The notes below the pieces were generated by a model. That model did not search any database, had not been told where the DNA came from, and saw only the letters and a program-made list of their open reading frames with translations. The position numbers and the translations under genes are program-made. From positions 11,783,501 through 11,847,500 of the forward strand of contig NZ_CP069338.1 in the NCBI RefSeq assembly GCF_016859125.1: a stretch of 64,000 bases of DNA, in the 5' to 3' direction. Every line of letters begins with the position of its first letter. The stretch's first letter is position 1. The DNA comes from Archangium violaceum (lineage in GTDB: Bacteria; Myxococcota; Myxococcia; Myxococcales; Myxococcaceae). Below are positions 42,311 through 51,355 of this stretch, piece by piece.

Positions 42311-44309
42311 CGTCCCCTCCAGCCACCTGGGTCCCCCGGGTGAGCGCGACGTTGTCCAGGCTCGGCGCCGCGGGCAGCGTCGAGACGTAGGGCGTGTTCT
42401 GGCGGGGCGGCGGGTTGGCCGCATCCTCCTTCTTCAGCTCGAAGTACTTCCTGATGACCGCCATGCCGGTGGGCGCGGCATCCGGACCACCGTGACCACC
42501 GTGCTCGTTGAGCACCACCACGGCGATCTCCGGATCCTCGGCGGGCGCGAGCGACGCGAACCACGCGTGGTCTCGCTGGAAGAAGTCCATCTGGTGCGCC
42601 TTGAGGCGCACCGCGCCGATGGTGACCACCTGCGCGGTGCCCGTCTTTCCCGCCACCGTGACGCCCAGGTCCTTCACGCCCGACTGCACCATCGCCCGGT
42701 AGGCCGTACCGCCCGGCACCATCGCGGTGGCGATCAGCCCCTCCATCACCGCACGACGGTGCTCCGTGGGGATGTCTACCTTGTTCACCACCTGCGGCTC
42801 GAAGCTCTGCACGACCTCGCCGTCCAGGCCCTCGATGCGCTCGACGAGCTGCGGCTTGAACAACGTGCCGCCATTGCCGATGGCCGCGTACACCAGGGCG
42901 AGCTGCAGCGGCGTGACGTTGACGTCGCCCTGCCCCATGGAGCTGTTGAGCGCCATGCCCTTGGTGTAACCACCCGGGGACAGCTTGTTGTGGTACTCGC
43001 TGGACGGCATGATGCCCGGCACCTCGGCGAGTACGCCGATGCCCGTGGGCGCACCCAGGCCCAGGGCCTTGCCCATCTCGGCGATGGGATCCAACCCGAT
43101 GGTGTCGGCCACCTTGTAGAACCAGCTGTCACACGAGTACTGCATCGCCGTCTTGCCGTTCACCGGCCCGTGGCCACTTTCCTTATGGCAGCGCCAGCTG
43201 CGAGCACCCAGCCGGTAGCTGCCCGAGCAGTTCACCACCGTCTCCGGCCGGAAGTGGCCCGACTTGTACGCCGCCAGCGCGGTAATCACCTTGAAGGTGG
43301 AGCCCGGGCTGAAGTGATCCGCGGACACGCGGTTGATCATCGGCTGCAGCGGATCCTTCGCCAGCGCGGCCATCTGCGACGGGGTGATGCGGCCGGTGAG
43401 CAGGTTGGGATCGAACCCCGGGCGCGACACCACCGCGCGGATGAAGCCCGTCTTCACGTCCACCACCACCACCGCCCCCGCGGCGGCGGGGAAGGCGCGC
43501 TCCGCCGCCTCCTGTAGCCGCATGTCGATGGACAGCATCAGGTTGTTGCCCGGCCGCGACGACACCACGGCATCCTCGCCCAGCTTGTCGCTGAACTCCT
43601 CGATGATGCGTCCGCGCGCGTTGACGACTTCCTTGCGCACGCCGTCCGTGCCGCGCAGCGTGGACTCGAAGTAGCGCTCCAGGCCGCGCCGGCCGATGTA
43701 GTCGCCCAGCGCGTAGTGAGCCCCCTCGGACCTGAGCCGCGCGAGCTCTTCCGTGGTGATCTCGTTCATGTACCCGAGCACGTGAGACAGCACGCTCCCG
43801 GTGCGGTAGTTGCGGTGGGGCACGGGCACCACTTCCACGCCGTCCAGCATGTCGCGGCGGGCGTTGATGCGATCGTACTCGTCACGCGTCAGGTCGATGC
43901 GCACCGGCAACGGCTGGAAGGGCGCCGTACGCCTCGCCAGGCGGACCTGCTCCTCCACCTTCTTGCGCGAGGCCTCGTCCCATCCGAGCAGCTCGCCCAG
44001 GCGTGGCAGCACCTCTTCCGCGCAGTTGGTACAGAAGGCGGGCGTGACGAAGGCGTCGAAGGAGGGACGGCTGTCCACCAGGATGGTGCCGCGCCGATCC
44101 TTGATGAGGCCCCGGTCCGCGCGCAGGCGCACCTCCTTCACGAAGTTCGCCACGCTCTTGGCGGCGTACTCCTCGCCCTGGGTGATCTGGAGGCGGTAGA
44201 GCTGGACGGCGAGCGCCACCAGCCCGGCGATCATGGCCAGACCCACCCACACGAACCGGCGCTTGAGATCGCGCCCGGGAGTCGTCTCGGACAGAGTCGG
44301 AGGCGTCAA
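42294..44309 (-). CDS. mrdA: Penicillin-binding protein 2 (elongation transpeptidase)
   Basis: The 671-residue protein has one N-terminal membrane helix (VWVGLAMIAGLVALAVQLY), a pedestal domain and a transpeptidase domain. The active-site serine is in SPGSTFKVITAL (SxxK), the second motif is probably YSCDSWFYKV, and the third is VAGKTGTAQV (KTG). It partners with RodA. The start is a TTG at 44309 overlapping the mreD stop as TTGA. The stretch after the helix (RRGTILVDSRPSFDAFVTP) contains two Cys (FCTNCAEE) that are unusual for PBP2. Confidence 0.95.
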   Translation of the reverse strand: MTPPTLSETTPGRDLKRRFVWVGLAMIAGLVALAVQLYRLQITQGEEYAAKSVANFVKEVRLRADRGLIKDRRGTILVDSRPSFDAFVTPAFCTNCAEEVLPRLGELLGWDEASRKKVEEQVRLARRTAPFQPLPVRIDLTRDEYDRINARRDMLDGVEVVPVPHRNYRTGSVLSHVLGYMNEITTEELARLRSEGAHYALGDYIGRRGLERYFESTLRGTDGVRKEVVNARGRIIEEFSDKLGEDAVVSSRPGNNLMLSIDMRLQEAAERAFPAAAGAVVVVDVKTGFIRAVVSRPGFDPNLLTGRITPSQMAALAKDPLQPMINRVSADHFSPGSTFKVITALAAYKSGHFRPETVVNCSGSYRLGARSWRCHKESGHGPVNGKTAMQYSCDSWFYKVADTIGLDPIAEMGKALGLGAPTGIGVLAEVPGIMPSSEYHNKLSPGGYTKGMALNSSMGQGDVNVTPLQLALVYAAIGNGGTLFKPQLVERIEGLDGEVVQSFEPQVVNKVDIPTEHRRAVMEGLIATAMVPGGTAYRAMVQSGVKDLGVTVAGKTGTAQVVTIGAVRLKAHQMDFFQRDHAWFASLAPAEDPEIAVVVLNEHGGHGGPDAAPTGMAVIRKYFELKKEDAANPPPRQNTPYVSTLPAAPSLDNVALTRGTQVAGGDDATSD

Positions 44310-44812
44310 CGCAGCAACCCCGCGGAAGAGGAACGGTCCTGCGACGCCTCGAAGCGCCGCAACAAGGGATAGAGGAACATGGCCGCCAGGCCGGTGAGCG
44401 TCACCTGCAGGGGCAGGCCCGGCAACAGCGCCAGGGCCGAGCCTTCCTTCATGGTGAGCCAGGTGAAGAAGCTCGCCAGCATGCCGTGGCCCATGTCCGC
44501 GCCCATGGCGAAGAGGACGAAGGCCGCGCGGCTGCGCACTTCCACCAGGCTCACCACCAGCTTGCCCACCAGGAAGGTGAAGACGGCCAGGAAGGTGAAG
44601 AGGCCCGTCGGCTGACCGCTCATCAAGTCGAGCAGGTAGCCCACGGAGAAGGAGGAGATGGCGCCTTCCAGGGTGTTGGCGCGCACCGCCAGGAAGGCCA
44701 CCAGAACCACCGTCACGTCGATGCGGCTGATGGCCAGGCCCAGCTGCTGCACCACCACCGACTCCAGGGTGAGCAGCAACAACGCCAGTCCCATGGTGAC
44801 CAGGAACTTCAT
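44306..44812 (-). CDS. mreD: Rod shape-determining protein MreD
   Basis: The 168-residue inner-membrane protein has about five helices, such as VTVVLVAFLAVRANTLEGAI, and GYLLDLMSGQPTGLFTFL, a typical MreD motif. MreD is part of the elongasome. The ATG directly follows the mreC stop (TAGATG), and its own stop overlaps the mrdA TTG, so translation is coupled at both ends. Confidence 0.92.
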   Translation of the reverse strand: MKFLVTMGLALLLLTLESVVVQQLGLAISRIDVTVVLVAFLAVRANTLEGAISSFSVGYLLDLMSGQPTGLFTFLAVFTFLVGKLVVSLVEVRSRAAFVLFAMGADMGHGMLASFFTWLTMKEGSALALLPGLPLQVTLTGLAAMFLYPLLRRFEASQDRSSSAGLLR

Positions 44813-45676
44813 CTAACGCTCACCTCCGGAACCACCCGCCGACCCCTGCACCAGGGCCCCAAAGGGGTTGCCACGCACGAGCACCTCCTCCAGCCGCGTG
44901 GTGTCCACCGCGGGCTCGATGTCTCCGCCCAGGAACATGCCGTGCTCCGTCTTCTCCAGTTGCGTCACCTTCCCCACCACCAGCCCCGGCGGATACACGC
45001 CGTCCGTACCGGAGGTGATGATGAGGTCTCCCACCTGGACATCCTCGGTGCGCAACATGTTCTCCAGCCGCAGCGGGCCCTTGCCCTCACCCGCCGCCGT
45101 GCCCCGCGCCCTCGAGCGCTGCACCCGCACACCCACCCGGCTCTGCGCGTCCGTCACCAGGGCCACGTCCGCCCACCCGCCCGTGGTGCGCACCACCTGG
45201 CCGACGATGCCGTCCGGCGTCACCACGGACATGCCGCGGTACACCCCGTCCGTCTCGCCCCGGTTGATTCGCACCGACAGCAGCTTGGCCACCGGGTTCA
45301 CCCCGATGACCCGCGCGGCGATCTCCGGCCCCGGCACCGCCTCGGCGTAGGAGAGCAGGCCTCGCAGCCGTTCGTTCTCCACCCGGGCCTCGCCCAGGGC
45401 CTGTACGGCGGCCCGCAGTTGCAGGTTCTCCGCCCGCAGTTGCTCGTTCTCCTGCCGTACCTCGCGCAGATCGATGTAGCCGAACACCACGGCCTTGACC
45501 CCGTCGATGAGGCCCACCAATCCACGCTGCAAGGGGGCGGTCAAGCCAATGACCACCCGGTCCACGAAATTGGGGTCCCGCCCGCGCCGCCCCGTCGTCA
45601 GGAAAGCCCCGAACGGGTAGAGCAGGAGCACGCCCACGATGAGAAGCGTTCGGTAGCGCTTGAGAAGCGACAGCAC
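44813..45676 (-). CDS. mreC: Rod shape-determining protein MreC
   Basis: The 287-residue protein has an N-terminal membrane helix (TLLIVGVLLLYPFGAFL), a coiled coil (REVRQENEQLRAENLQLRAA) and a periplasmic beta-barrel region (ARVIGVNPVAKLLSVRINRG, GMSVVTPDGIVGQVV, GDLIITSGTDGVYPPGLVVG). MreC scaffolds the elongation complex. GTG at 45676 is the start. mreB, which often precedes mreC, is not present here. Confidence 0.95.
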   Translation of the reverse strand: MLSLLKRYRTLLIVGVLLLYPFGAFLTTGRRGRDPNFVDRVVIGLTAPLQRGLVGLIDGVKAVVFGYIDLREVRQENEQLRAENLQLRAAVQALGEARVENERLRGLLSYAEAVPGPEIAARVIGVNPVAKLLSVRINRGETDGVYRGMSVVTPDGIVGQVVRTTGGWADVALVTDAQSRVGVRVQRSRARGTAAGEGKGPLRLENMLRTEDVQVGDLIITSGTDGVYPPGLVVGKVTQLEKTEHGMFLGGDIEPAVDTTRLEEVLVRGNPFGALVQGSAGGSGGER

Positions 45677-45906
45677 TTCGTGAAGGTCCGTGTGGGAGAG
45701 AGGGAGCGGCAGGAACGACAGGGGGCTCGCTAACTACTCTGAATCGCTTGCATTTTCCGGGGTGTTGCTCTAGGCAGTCAAGGTCTTCACGGAAGGTGGC
45801 GTTCCATCGTCCACCATCCGACCGGGCACCCAACACACGCGCGTCGCGAATCCTTCCACCGGGAATCACGTGGCGCGTCTCAAGGCACAGAAACGGTCAC
45901 GGCATC
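45677..45906. promoter_or_regulatory. Divergent intergenic region between mreC and the PpiD-like gene
   Basis: These 230 bases separate two divergent transcription units and must hold both promoters. Short AT-richer patches near 45731-45760 (CTAACTACTCTGAATCGCTT, GCATTTTCC) are plausible promoter sites, but no -35/-10 pair is convincing by eye. Confidence 0.4.
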
Positions 45907-47481
45907 ATGAAGGACGCTCTCGAGCCGCGTAAGGTCTTCTCGATCCTCTTCATCATCGCCATCGCGGTGGTGTTCACCTTGCAGTTCGGCCCAGGCAGCT
46001 CGGGGTTCGGCGCGTCCAATCCGGGCGGCCAGGCGACGCCCTCGGCCGCCGCGACGGTCAACGGCAAGGAGATCCCCGTGCTGGAGTTCCGCCGCGAGTA
46101 CGCGGGGCAGCTCCAGTACCTCCGCCAGCAGGGCAGCCCGGTCACCGAGGCGGTCGCCCGCCAGTTCGGTCTGCCGCAGCAGGTGCTGGAGCGGATGGTG
46201 AACACGGAGCTGCTGGCCCAGGCGGGCGAGCGTCACGGGGTGCGCGCCTCGGATGAGGAGATCCTGAAGATCCTCCACAACAGCCCCGAGTTCCAGAAGG
46301 ACGGTGTGTTCGACTACGCCACCTACCAGCAGGTGCTGCGCGACTACTTCCGGCAGACGCCCGCGGACTACGAGGAGGACATCCGCAAGCGCCTGACGGC
46401 GCAGAAGATGCTGGAGGTGGTGCAGAACGGCGCGGTCGTCTCCGAGGATGAGATCCGCGCGCGCTTCGAGAAGGAGGGCAACCAGGCTCGCATCGTGTTC
46501 GCCCGCTTCCTGCCCACCATGTACGCCGACAAGGTGCCGGCCCCGAGCGCCGCGGACCTGGCCGCCTACCGTCAGGCGCACGAGAAGGAGATCAAGGACT
46601 ACTACGAGGCCAACCGCTTCGTGTACCAGCAGCCCGAGCGCATCCGCGCGCGGCAGCTCCTCCTCAAGGTGGCCCCCAACGCCACGCCGGAGCAGAAGGC
46701 CCAGGTGATGGAGCGCGCCCAGGCGCTGCGCAAGGAGCTCGAGGGCGGCAAGGACTTCGCCGAGGTGGCCGCCGCCAACAGCGAGGATCCGGGCACCAAG
46801 GCCAAGGGCGGAGACCTGGGCTGGGTGGAGCGTGGCAACTGGGATCCCGCGCTGGCCACCGCGGCCTTCGCGCTCGAGCCCGGCCAGGTGACGCAGCCCA
46901 TCGAGACGCCGTTCGGCATCCACCTGGTGAAGGTGGAGGAGAAGAAGCCGGCCCAGGACAAGAAGCTGGAGGAGGTGCAGGACGAGATCGCCACCACGCT
47001 CTACAAGCGGGAGAAGGCCAAGGAGCTCGCCCAGGCCGAGGCGCAGAAGGCGCTGGCCGCGGTGAAGGGTGGCAAGACGCTCACCGAGCTCTTCCCGCCG
47101 GAGAAGGAAGGCCAGCCGGCGCTGCTGCGCTTCGAGACGGAGACGCGTCCGGAGGCGGTGCAGACGGACACCTTCAACGCCGCCAGCACCAACGTGCCCC
47201 ACCTGGGCCCCGCGCCGGACCTGCTCACGGCCGTGTTCGCCACCAAGGGCCCGCAGGTGCTCGACCAGGCCTACCCCGTGGGCGAGGGCTTCGTGGTGGC
47301 GCAGGTGACCGAGCGCCAGCTGCCGGATGACGCGAAGTTCGCCGAGAAGAAGGACGAGCTGCGCAAGCAGGCCCGGCAGGCCAAGCAGTACGAGGTGGCC
47401 GACTCCTTCCTCAAGCAGCTGAAGAAGAGCGGCAAGGTGGAGACCAACCCCGCCGCCATCGACCAGGTCGTCGGCGGGTAG
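45907..47481 (+). CDS. PpiD/SurA-like membrane-anchored peptidyl-prolyl isomerase
   Basis: The 524-residue protein has one N-terminal membrane helix (VFSILFIIAIAVVFTLQF), so it should face the periplasm. The SurA-N-like chaperone region follows (AATVNGKEIPVLEFRREYAG, RMVNTELLAQAGERHGV), then a rotamase (PPIC) domain at about 240-350: RIRARQLLLKVAP, GGDLGWVERGNWDPALA and GQVTQPIETPFGIHLVKV. The layout matches PpiD, which helps envelope proteins fold at the inner membrane. It is a single gene between divergent mreC and a terminator. Confidence 0.9.
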   Translation: MKDALEPRKVFSILFIIAIAVVFTLQFGPGSSGFGASNPGGQATPSAAATVNGKEIPVLEFRREYAGQLQYLRQQGSPVTEAVARQFGLPQQVLERMVNTELLAQAGERHGVRASDEEILKILHNSPEFQKDGVFDYATYQQVLRDYFRQTPADYEEDIRKRLTAQKMLEVVQNGAVVSEDEIRARFEKEGNQARIVFARFLPTMYADKVPAPSAADLAAYRQAHEKEIKDYYEANRFVYQQPERIRARQLLLKVAPNATPEQKAQVMERAQALRKELEGGKDFAEVAAANSEDPGTKAKGGDLGWVERGNWDPALATAAFALEPGQVTQPIETPFGIHLVKVEEKKPAQDKKLEEVQDEIATTLYKREKAKELAQAEAQKALAAVKGGKTLTELFPPEKEGQPALLRFETETRPEAVQTDTFNAASTNVPHLGPAPDLLTAVFATKGPQVLDQAYPVGEGFVVAQVTERQLPDDAKFAEKKDELRKQARQAKQYEVADSFLKQLKKSGKVETNPAAIDQVVGG

Positions 47482-47487
47482 TCGCCG

Positions 47488-47550
47488 CGAGAGGCCCGGC
47501 CTCTCGTCCAGGGGGGCGTCACCCTTCGGGGAGGCGCCCCCTTCTTCATT
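47488..47550. terminator. Two tandem hairpins between convergent genes
   Basis: The first hairpin is CGAGAGG/CCTCTCG (47488-47506). The second pairs a G-rich arm near 47511 with GCGCCCCC (47534-47541) and leads to CTTCTTCATTT. They lie between the PpiD-like stop (47481) and the convergent GGDEF gene, whose stop codon lies in the tail (47546). Confidence 0.7.
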
Positions 47551-48637
47551 TCCTACCGGGCCTCATGGCCGGGCCCCCGGGCATGTCCGCGTGGGGCACG
47601 GCGATGCAGATGTCATCGCGGCCCCGGGCCTTGGCGGCGTACATGGCGAAGTCCGCGGCCCGCACCAGGTCCACCGACGACAGGGCGTGCTCCGGGTAGG
47701 TGGCCACGCCGAGGCTCGCCGTCACCTGGAGATCCAACCCCTGCGACTGTTGGAAGCGCCGGGCGCGGAAGGCGTCGCGGATGCGGGTGGCGCTCGTCAT
47801 CGCCCCGTCCGTGCCCGTCTCCACCAGCAGCAGGGCGAACTCGTCCCCGCCATAGCGGAAGACATAGTCCAGCTGCCGGCAGCACGAGACGAGCAGCTCG
47901 CCCACCTCCTTCAACACGGCGCTGCCCACCAGGTGCCCATGGGCATCGTTGATGGACTTGAAGCGGTCCAGGTCCAGGAAGACGAGCGACACCGGGTGGT
48001 GGAAGCGCTGCGAGCGCCGCACCTCGTGCTCCAGCTGCGCGCGCAGGTGCCGGGCGTTGTAGACGCCCGTGTGCTCGTCGGTGATCGTCAGCTCCTGCAC
48101 CCGCCGGAAGTTGCGCGCGTTCTCGATGGCGATGGCCGCGAAGTCCGCGATGGCCGTCAGCGCCATCAGGTCATCCTGGGTGAAGGGCCGGTCCGTCACG
48201 CCGTTCACCAGCTCGATGACGCCCAGCACCCTGCCCCGCGCAATGAGGGGCACCGCCACGATGGAGCGGGTACGGAAGGCCGAGGCCGCGTCGAAGCGGG
48301 AGGCGAAGGTCGGATCGTGCGACACGTCCTCCACCAACCGCGCCGCCCCCGTGGAGAAGACGGCGCCGGCGATGCCCTCGCCCGGGGCCAGTTGCAGGCC
48401 CTTGAGCACGTCCGCCCCCTCCCCCACGGCGATCTCGAAGTAGAGCTTGCCGGTGCGCTCGTCCTGCAACAGCAGCGACCAGTTGCGGGGCCGGAGCAGG
48501 CTGCGCACCTTCTCCATCATCAAGTTCAATACCTCACGCAGCTCGAGCGTGGAGGTCAGTGCCTTGGCGATGTCGTTATAGGCGGCCAGCTGCTCCACCG
48601 TGCGCGTCATGGCCGCGAGCAGGTCCGCGGGATTCAT
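47546..48637 (-). CDS. GAF-GGDEF diguanylate cyclase
   Basis: The 363-residue cytoplasmic protein has a GAF sensor domain (about 25-185: [60 protein letters not shown]) and a GGDEF domain (about 195-350). The active site YGGDEF is intact, and the RQLD five residues before it is a canonical inhibitory I-site (RxxD-x5-GGDEF). It should make c-di-GMP with product feedback. ATG at 48637 is chosen by the GAF boundary. The PilZ protein at 38849-39652 is a possible receiver of its signal. It diverges from maf. Confidence 0.94.
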   Translation of the reverse strand: MNPADLLAAMTRTVEQLAAYNDIAKALTSTLELREVLNLMMEKVRSLLRPRNWSLLLQDERTGKLYFEIAVGEGADVLKGLQLAPGEGIAGAVFSTGAARLVEDVSHDPTFASRFDAASAFRTRSIVAVPLIARGRVLGVIELVNGVTDRPFTQDDLMALTAIADFAAIAIENARNFRRVQELTITDEHTGVYNARHLRAQLEHEVRRSQRFHHPVSLVFLDLDRFKSINDAHGHLVGSAVLKEVGELLVSCCRQLDYVFRYGGDEFALLLVETGTDGAMTSATRIRDAFRARRFQQSQGLDLQVTASLGVATYPEHALSSVDLVRAADFAMYAAKARGRDDICIAVPHADMPGGPAMRPGRK

Positions 48638-48683
48638 CCAGAGTCCACTCCAAGGCGCAGTTCTGCTAGAGGCGAGCCGTAAC

Positions 48684-49283
48684 ATGCACACATCAGTGGG
48701 TCAAACCCGGCTCGTTCTCGCGTCCGCTTCGCCGCGTCGGCGCGAGTTGCTCGGCCAGCTCGGACTGGCCTTCGAGGTGTCCGCCGCGGACATCGACGAA
48801 ACCCCCCATCAGGGCGAGGCTGCACAAGCCTACGTGCTCCGTCTGGCCCGGGAAAAGGCCAGAACGGTGGCGGCCCGCACTCCCGGCGCCTGGGTCCTGG
48901 CGGCGGACACCACCGTCGTGCTCGGCGACGAGCTGCTCGGCAAACCCCGCGACGAGGCCGAGGTCCGGGAGATGATGGGCCGTCTGTCGGGCAGGACACA
49001 CGAGGTCCAGACCGGCGTGGCGCTGGCCGGACCCTCGGCCGAGCACTCACTCGTGGTGAGGACCCGCGTCACCTTCCGCGCGCTGAGCGCGGGGGAGATC
49101 GCCTGGTACGCCAGCACCGGCGAGTCCCTGGACAAGGCGGGTGGCTACGCCATCCAGGGAAAGGGTGGATTCCTGGTAGCGGCGATCGAGGGCAGCCCCA
49201 CCAACGTCATCGGCCTGCCCCTGGGTGAGACGCTGGAGCTGCTCGCCCGGGCCGGCCTTCCCCTTCCCTGGAGCACCCCATGA
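48684..49283 (+). CDS. maf: Maf-like nucleotide pyrophosphatase
   Basis: The 199-residue enzyme belongs to the Maf/YhdE family of nucleoside triphosphate pyrophosphatases, which remove modified or non-canonical nucleotides. Family marks are [56 protein letters not shown] and [12 protein letters not shown]. The yggS gene begins in its stop codon (ATGA). Confidence 0.93.
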   Translation: MHTSVGQTRLVLASASPRRRELLGQLGLAFEVSAADIDETPHQGEAAQAYVLRLAREKARTVAARTPGAWVLAADTTVVLGDELLGKPRDEAEVREMMGRLSGRTHEVQTGVALAGPSAEHSLVVRTRVTFRALSAGEIAWYASTGESLDKAGGYAIQGKGGFLVAAIEGSPTNVIGLPLGETLELLARAGLPLPWSTP

Positions 49284-49945
49284 GCAGCGTCGCCGAGCGG
49301 CTGGCGGAGGTACGAGCGCGGGTGGAGAAGGCGTGTGCCCGCGCGGGGCGGGAGCCCGGCTCCGTCACCCTGGTGGCCGTGTCCAAGCTGAAGCCGGCGG
49401 CCCTCATCCGCGAGGCATATGCGGCGGGGCAGCGGGACTTCGGAGAGAACTACGCGCAGGAGTTGAGGGACAAGGCCGCGGAGCTGGCGGACCTGGAGGG
49501 CCTGCGCTGGCATGCCATCGGGCCGTTGCAGACGAACAAGGTGAAGTACGTGGCGAAGGCCGCGCTGTCGTTCCACGCGCTGGACCGGTTGGAGGTGGCC
49601 CAGGAGCTGTCCCGCCGCCGGCAGGACGCGCCCATCCCCTGTTACGTGGAGGTGAACGTGGGCGGCGAGGCCAGCAAGAGCGGGCTGGCACCGGAGGCGC
49701 TCGGGCCCTTCCTGAAGTCCGTGCGCGCGCTGCCGGGCCTGAGGGTGGAGGGCCTCATGTCCCTGCCCCCGCCCACCGAGGACGAGCAGGTGGCGCGCGG
49801 CTACTTCCGCACGTTGAGGGAGCTCGCCCAGCGGCACGGGCTGACGGGCCTGTCCATGGGCACCACCCATGACTTCGAGCTGGCCATCGAGGAAGGGGCC
49901 ACCCTGGTCCGGGTGGGCACCGCCATCTTCGGAGAGCGGACCTGA
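49280..49945 (+). CDS. yggS: YggS-family PLP homeostasis protein
   Basis: The 221-residue protein is a single-domain alanine-racemase-fold protein that binds pyridoxal phosphate. The Lys site is in [10 protein letters not shown], followed by [10 protein letters not shown] and [15 protein letters not shown], and the phosphate-binding end reads [18 protein letters not shown], where most homologues have LSMGMS. Its role is vitamin B6 balance rather than catalysis. It is coupled to maf by a 4-base overlap. Confidence 0.93.
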   Translation: MSSVAERLAEVRARVEKACARAGREPGSVTLVAVSKLKPAALIREAYAAGQRDFGENYAQELRDKAAELADLEGLRWHAIGPLQTNKVKYVAKAALSFHALDRLEVAQELSRRRQDAPIPCYVEVNVGGEASKSGLAPEALGPFLKSVRALPGLRVEGLMSLPPPTEDEQVARGYFRTLRELAQRHGLTGLSMGTTHDFELAIEEGATLVRVGTAIFGERT

Positions 49946-49970
49946 GCCGAGGGGCCCCTCTCCGGGGGCC

Positions 49971-50177
49971 TCACAGCTCCTTGAACTTGAAGCGACCGTT
50001 GTCCATGGCCTTCACCAGGAACTCGCAGCCGCAGTAGTTGCAGAGCACCTCCTGGCCATCCTTGAGCGCGTCCTCGAGCGGGTTGTTGGCGTTGCACTCG
50101 GGGCAGTCGAAGTCCTTGCGGGCCCCTTTCGCACCCGCGTCCTTGTCGTCCTCGTCCTCGTAGTAGTCCAACGGCAT
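49971..50177 (-). CDS. Small zinc-ribbon protein
   Basis: The 68-residue protein has an acidic start (MPLDYYEDEDDKDAG) and a four-Cys zinc ribbon (DFDCPECNANNP and VLCNYCGCEF). GGAGGGACGCG before the ATG at 50177 is an excellent ribosome site. Zinc ribbons of this size often bind protein or nucleic acid, but no function can be named. It lies convergent to yggS. Confidence 0.8.
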   Translation of the reverse strand: MPLDYYEDEDDKDAGAKGARKDFDCPECNANNPLEDALKDGQEVLCNYCGCEFLVKAMDNGRFKFKEL

Positions 50178-50506
50178 CGCGTCCCTCCTGGGCCAGGTGT
50201 TGGCTCCGGCACACCGGCCGGACCGTCTCCAGGCTAGCAGTCTCGCGAGGGGAACGGCTCCCCCACCCCGCAGGGCTCGGGGCCGCGCCTGCTCGCATGT
50301 AGGCCGGCCGGGCCCCTCACCCCATCCACCCGGGCGGGCACAAAGGGGGGAATTCGCGGTTGAATGGGCCCCACGGCGATTCGTCCATGAGGATGCAGCC
50401 GGGGGGGTTGCTGTCTGGCGGGGGAGTTGGCGCGCCAGGACGCGGCTGCCTACTTTCCGCACCTGCCAACTGGTCAGGTCGCGGGGGACCGAGCCAGGAG
50501 CCATCG
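50178..50506. other. 329-base intergenic region, no gene seen
   Basis: This divergent gap holds the promoters of the zinc-ribbon gene and the DUF3108 operon. The frame of the DUF3108 gene stays open upstream to about 50360, but has no start signal and no signal peptide there. A palindrome TGGCGCGCCA at 50428-50437 could be an operator. I see no RNA gene. Confidence 0.5.
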
Positions 50507-51319
50507 ATGCGCAAGCTGTGCGAGGGAGTGTTCACCGGGTTGCTGTTCAGCCTCCTGATGTCGGGGGCTGCCCTGGCTCAGGGCGAGAACCGGGCCGCGT
50601 TCGGTCCCGGTGAGCAGGCGCGCTACCGCGTCCAGTACCTTGGAATCACCGCGGGCTCCGCGCAGGTGACGGTGGGCGCGCCCATGAAGCAGTGGGGCAA
50701 GGAGGTGTGGCCCATCGTGTCGGTGGCGAGGTCGGCGTCGGTGGCGGGGGTGTGGCCCATCAAGGACAAGTACGTCTCCTATTGGGATTTCAACACGCAG
50801 CGGGTGCTGGGCTCGGACATGCACGAGGACCAGAACCACAAGCGCCGCCGCGTGCGCGTGAAGATGGGCGAGGACGGCAGGTCCGCCTTCGTGGTGAAGC
50901 AGAAGGAGGGCGAGGCGCCTCGCGAGTACAACCACGAGCTGGCCGCGGGCACGCTCGACGTGGCCGGGGCGACCTTCGCGCTGCGCAACCGCCCGCTGGA
51001 CGTGGGCCAGGAGTACTCCTACCCCGTCTTCACCGGCTCGAAGAACTTCCTGATGAAGGCGAAGGTGGAGGCGAAGGAGACGCTCGAGACGAAGCTGGGG
51101 AAGCGGGAGGTGTACCGGCTGCGCGTGCACACCGAGTTCTCCGGCAATCTGGCCTCCAAGCGCGACATGACGGCCTGGCTGACGGCGGACGCGCGCCGCC
51201 TGCCGGTGCGCATCGAGGCGGAGCTCGCCCTGGGCTCCCTCGTCGCGGAGTTGACGGAGTACGAGCAGGGCAAGGCCATCGCGCCGAATCCGGCGGCGAC
51301 GGCGAGGAACGGAATCTAG
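50507..51319 (+). CDS. DUF3108 exported protein (copy 1)
   Basis: The 270-residue protein has a signal peptide (MRKLCEGVFTGLLFSLLMSGAALA). The mature chain matches the DUF3108 pattern: FGPGEQARYRVQYLGITAGSA at the start, a central YSYPVFTGSKNFLMKAKVEA and a final ADARRLPVRIEAELALGSL. This family is secreted or periplasmic with unknown function. ATG at 50507 has AGGAG upstream. It is the first of three same-strand genes with gaps of 36 and 37 bases. Confidence 0.82.
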   Translation: MRKLCEGVFTGLLFSLLMSGAALAQGENRAAFGPGEQARYRVQYLGITAGSAQVTVGAPMKQWGKEVWPIVSVARSASVAGVWPIKDKYVSYWDFNTQRVLGSDMHEDQNHKRRRVRVKMGEDGRSAFVVKQKEGEAPREYNHELAAGTLDVAGATFALRNRPLDVGQEYSYPVFTGSKNFLMKAKVEAKETLETKLGKREVYRLRVHTEFSGNLASKRDMTAWLTADARRLPVRIEAELALGSLVAELTEYEQGKAIAPNPAATARNGI

Positions 51320-51355
51320 AGCGGCACCACGAGGTCGCCGCGGACAGGGGGAGAC

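Noticed and set aside
50360-50506. An N-terminal extension of the first DUF3108 protein
   Set aside because: A signal peptide and AGGAG site mark the ATG at 50507; the upstream frame would bury the signal peptide.
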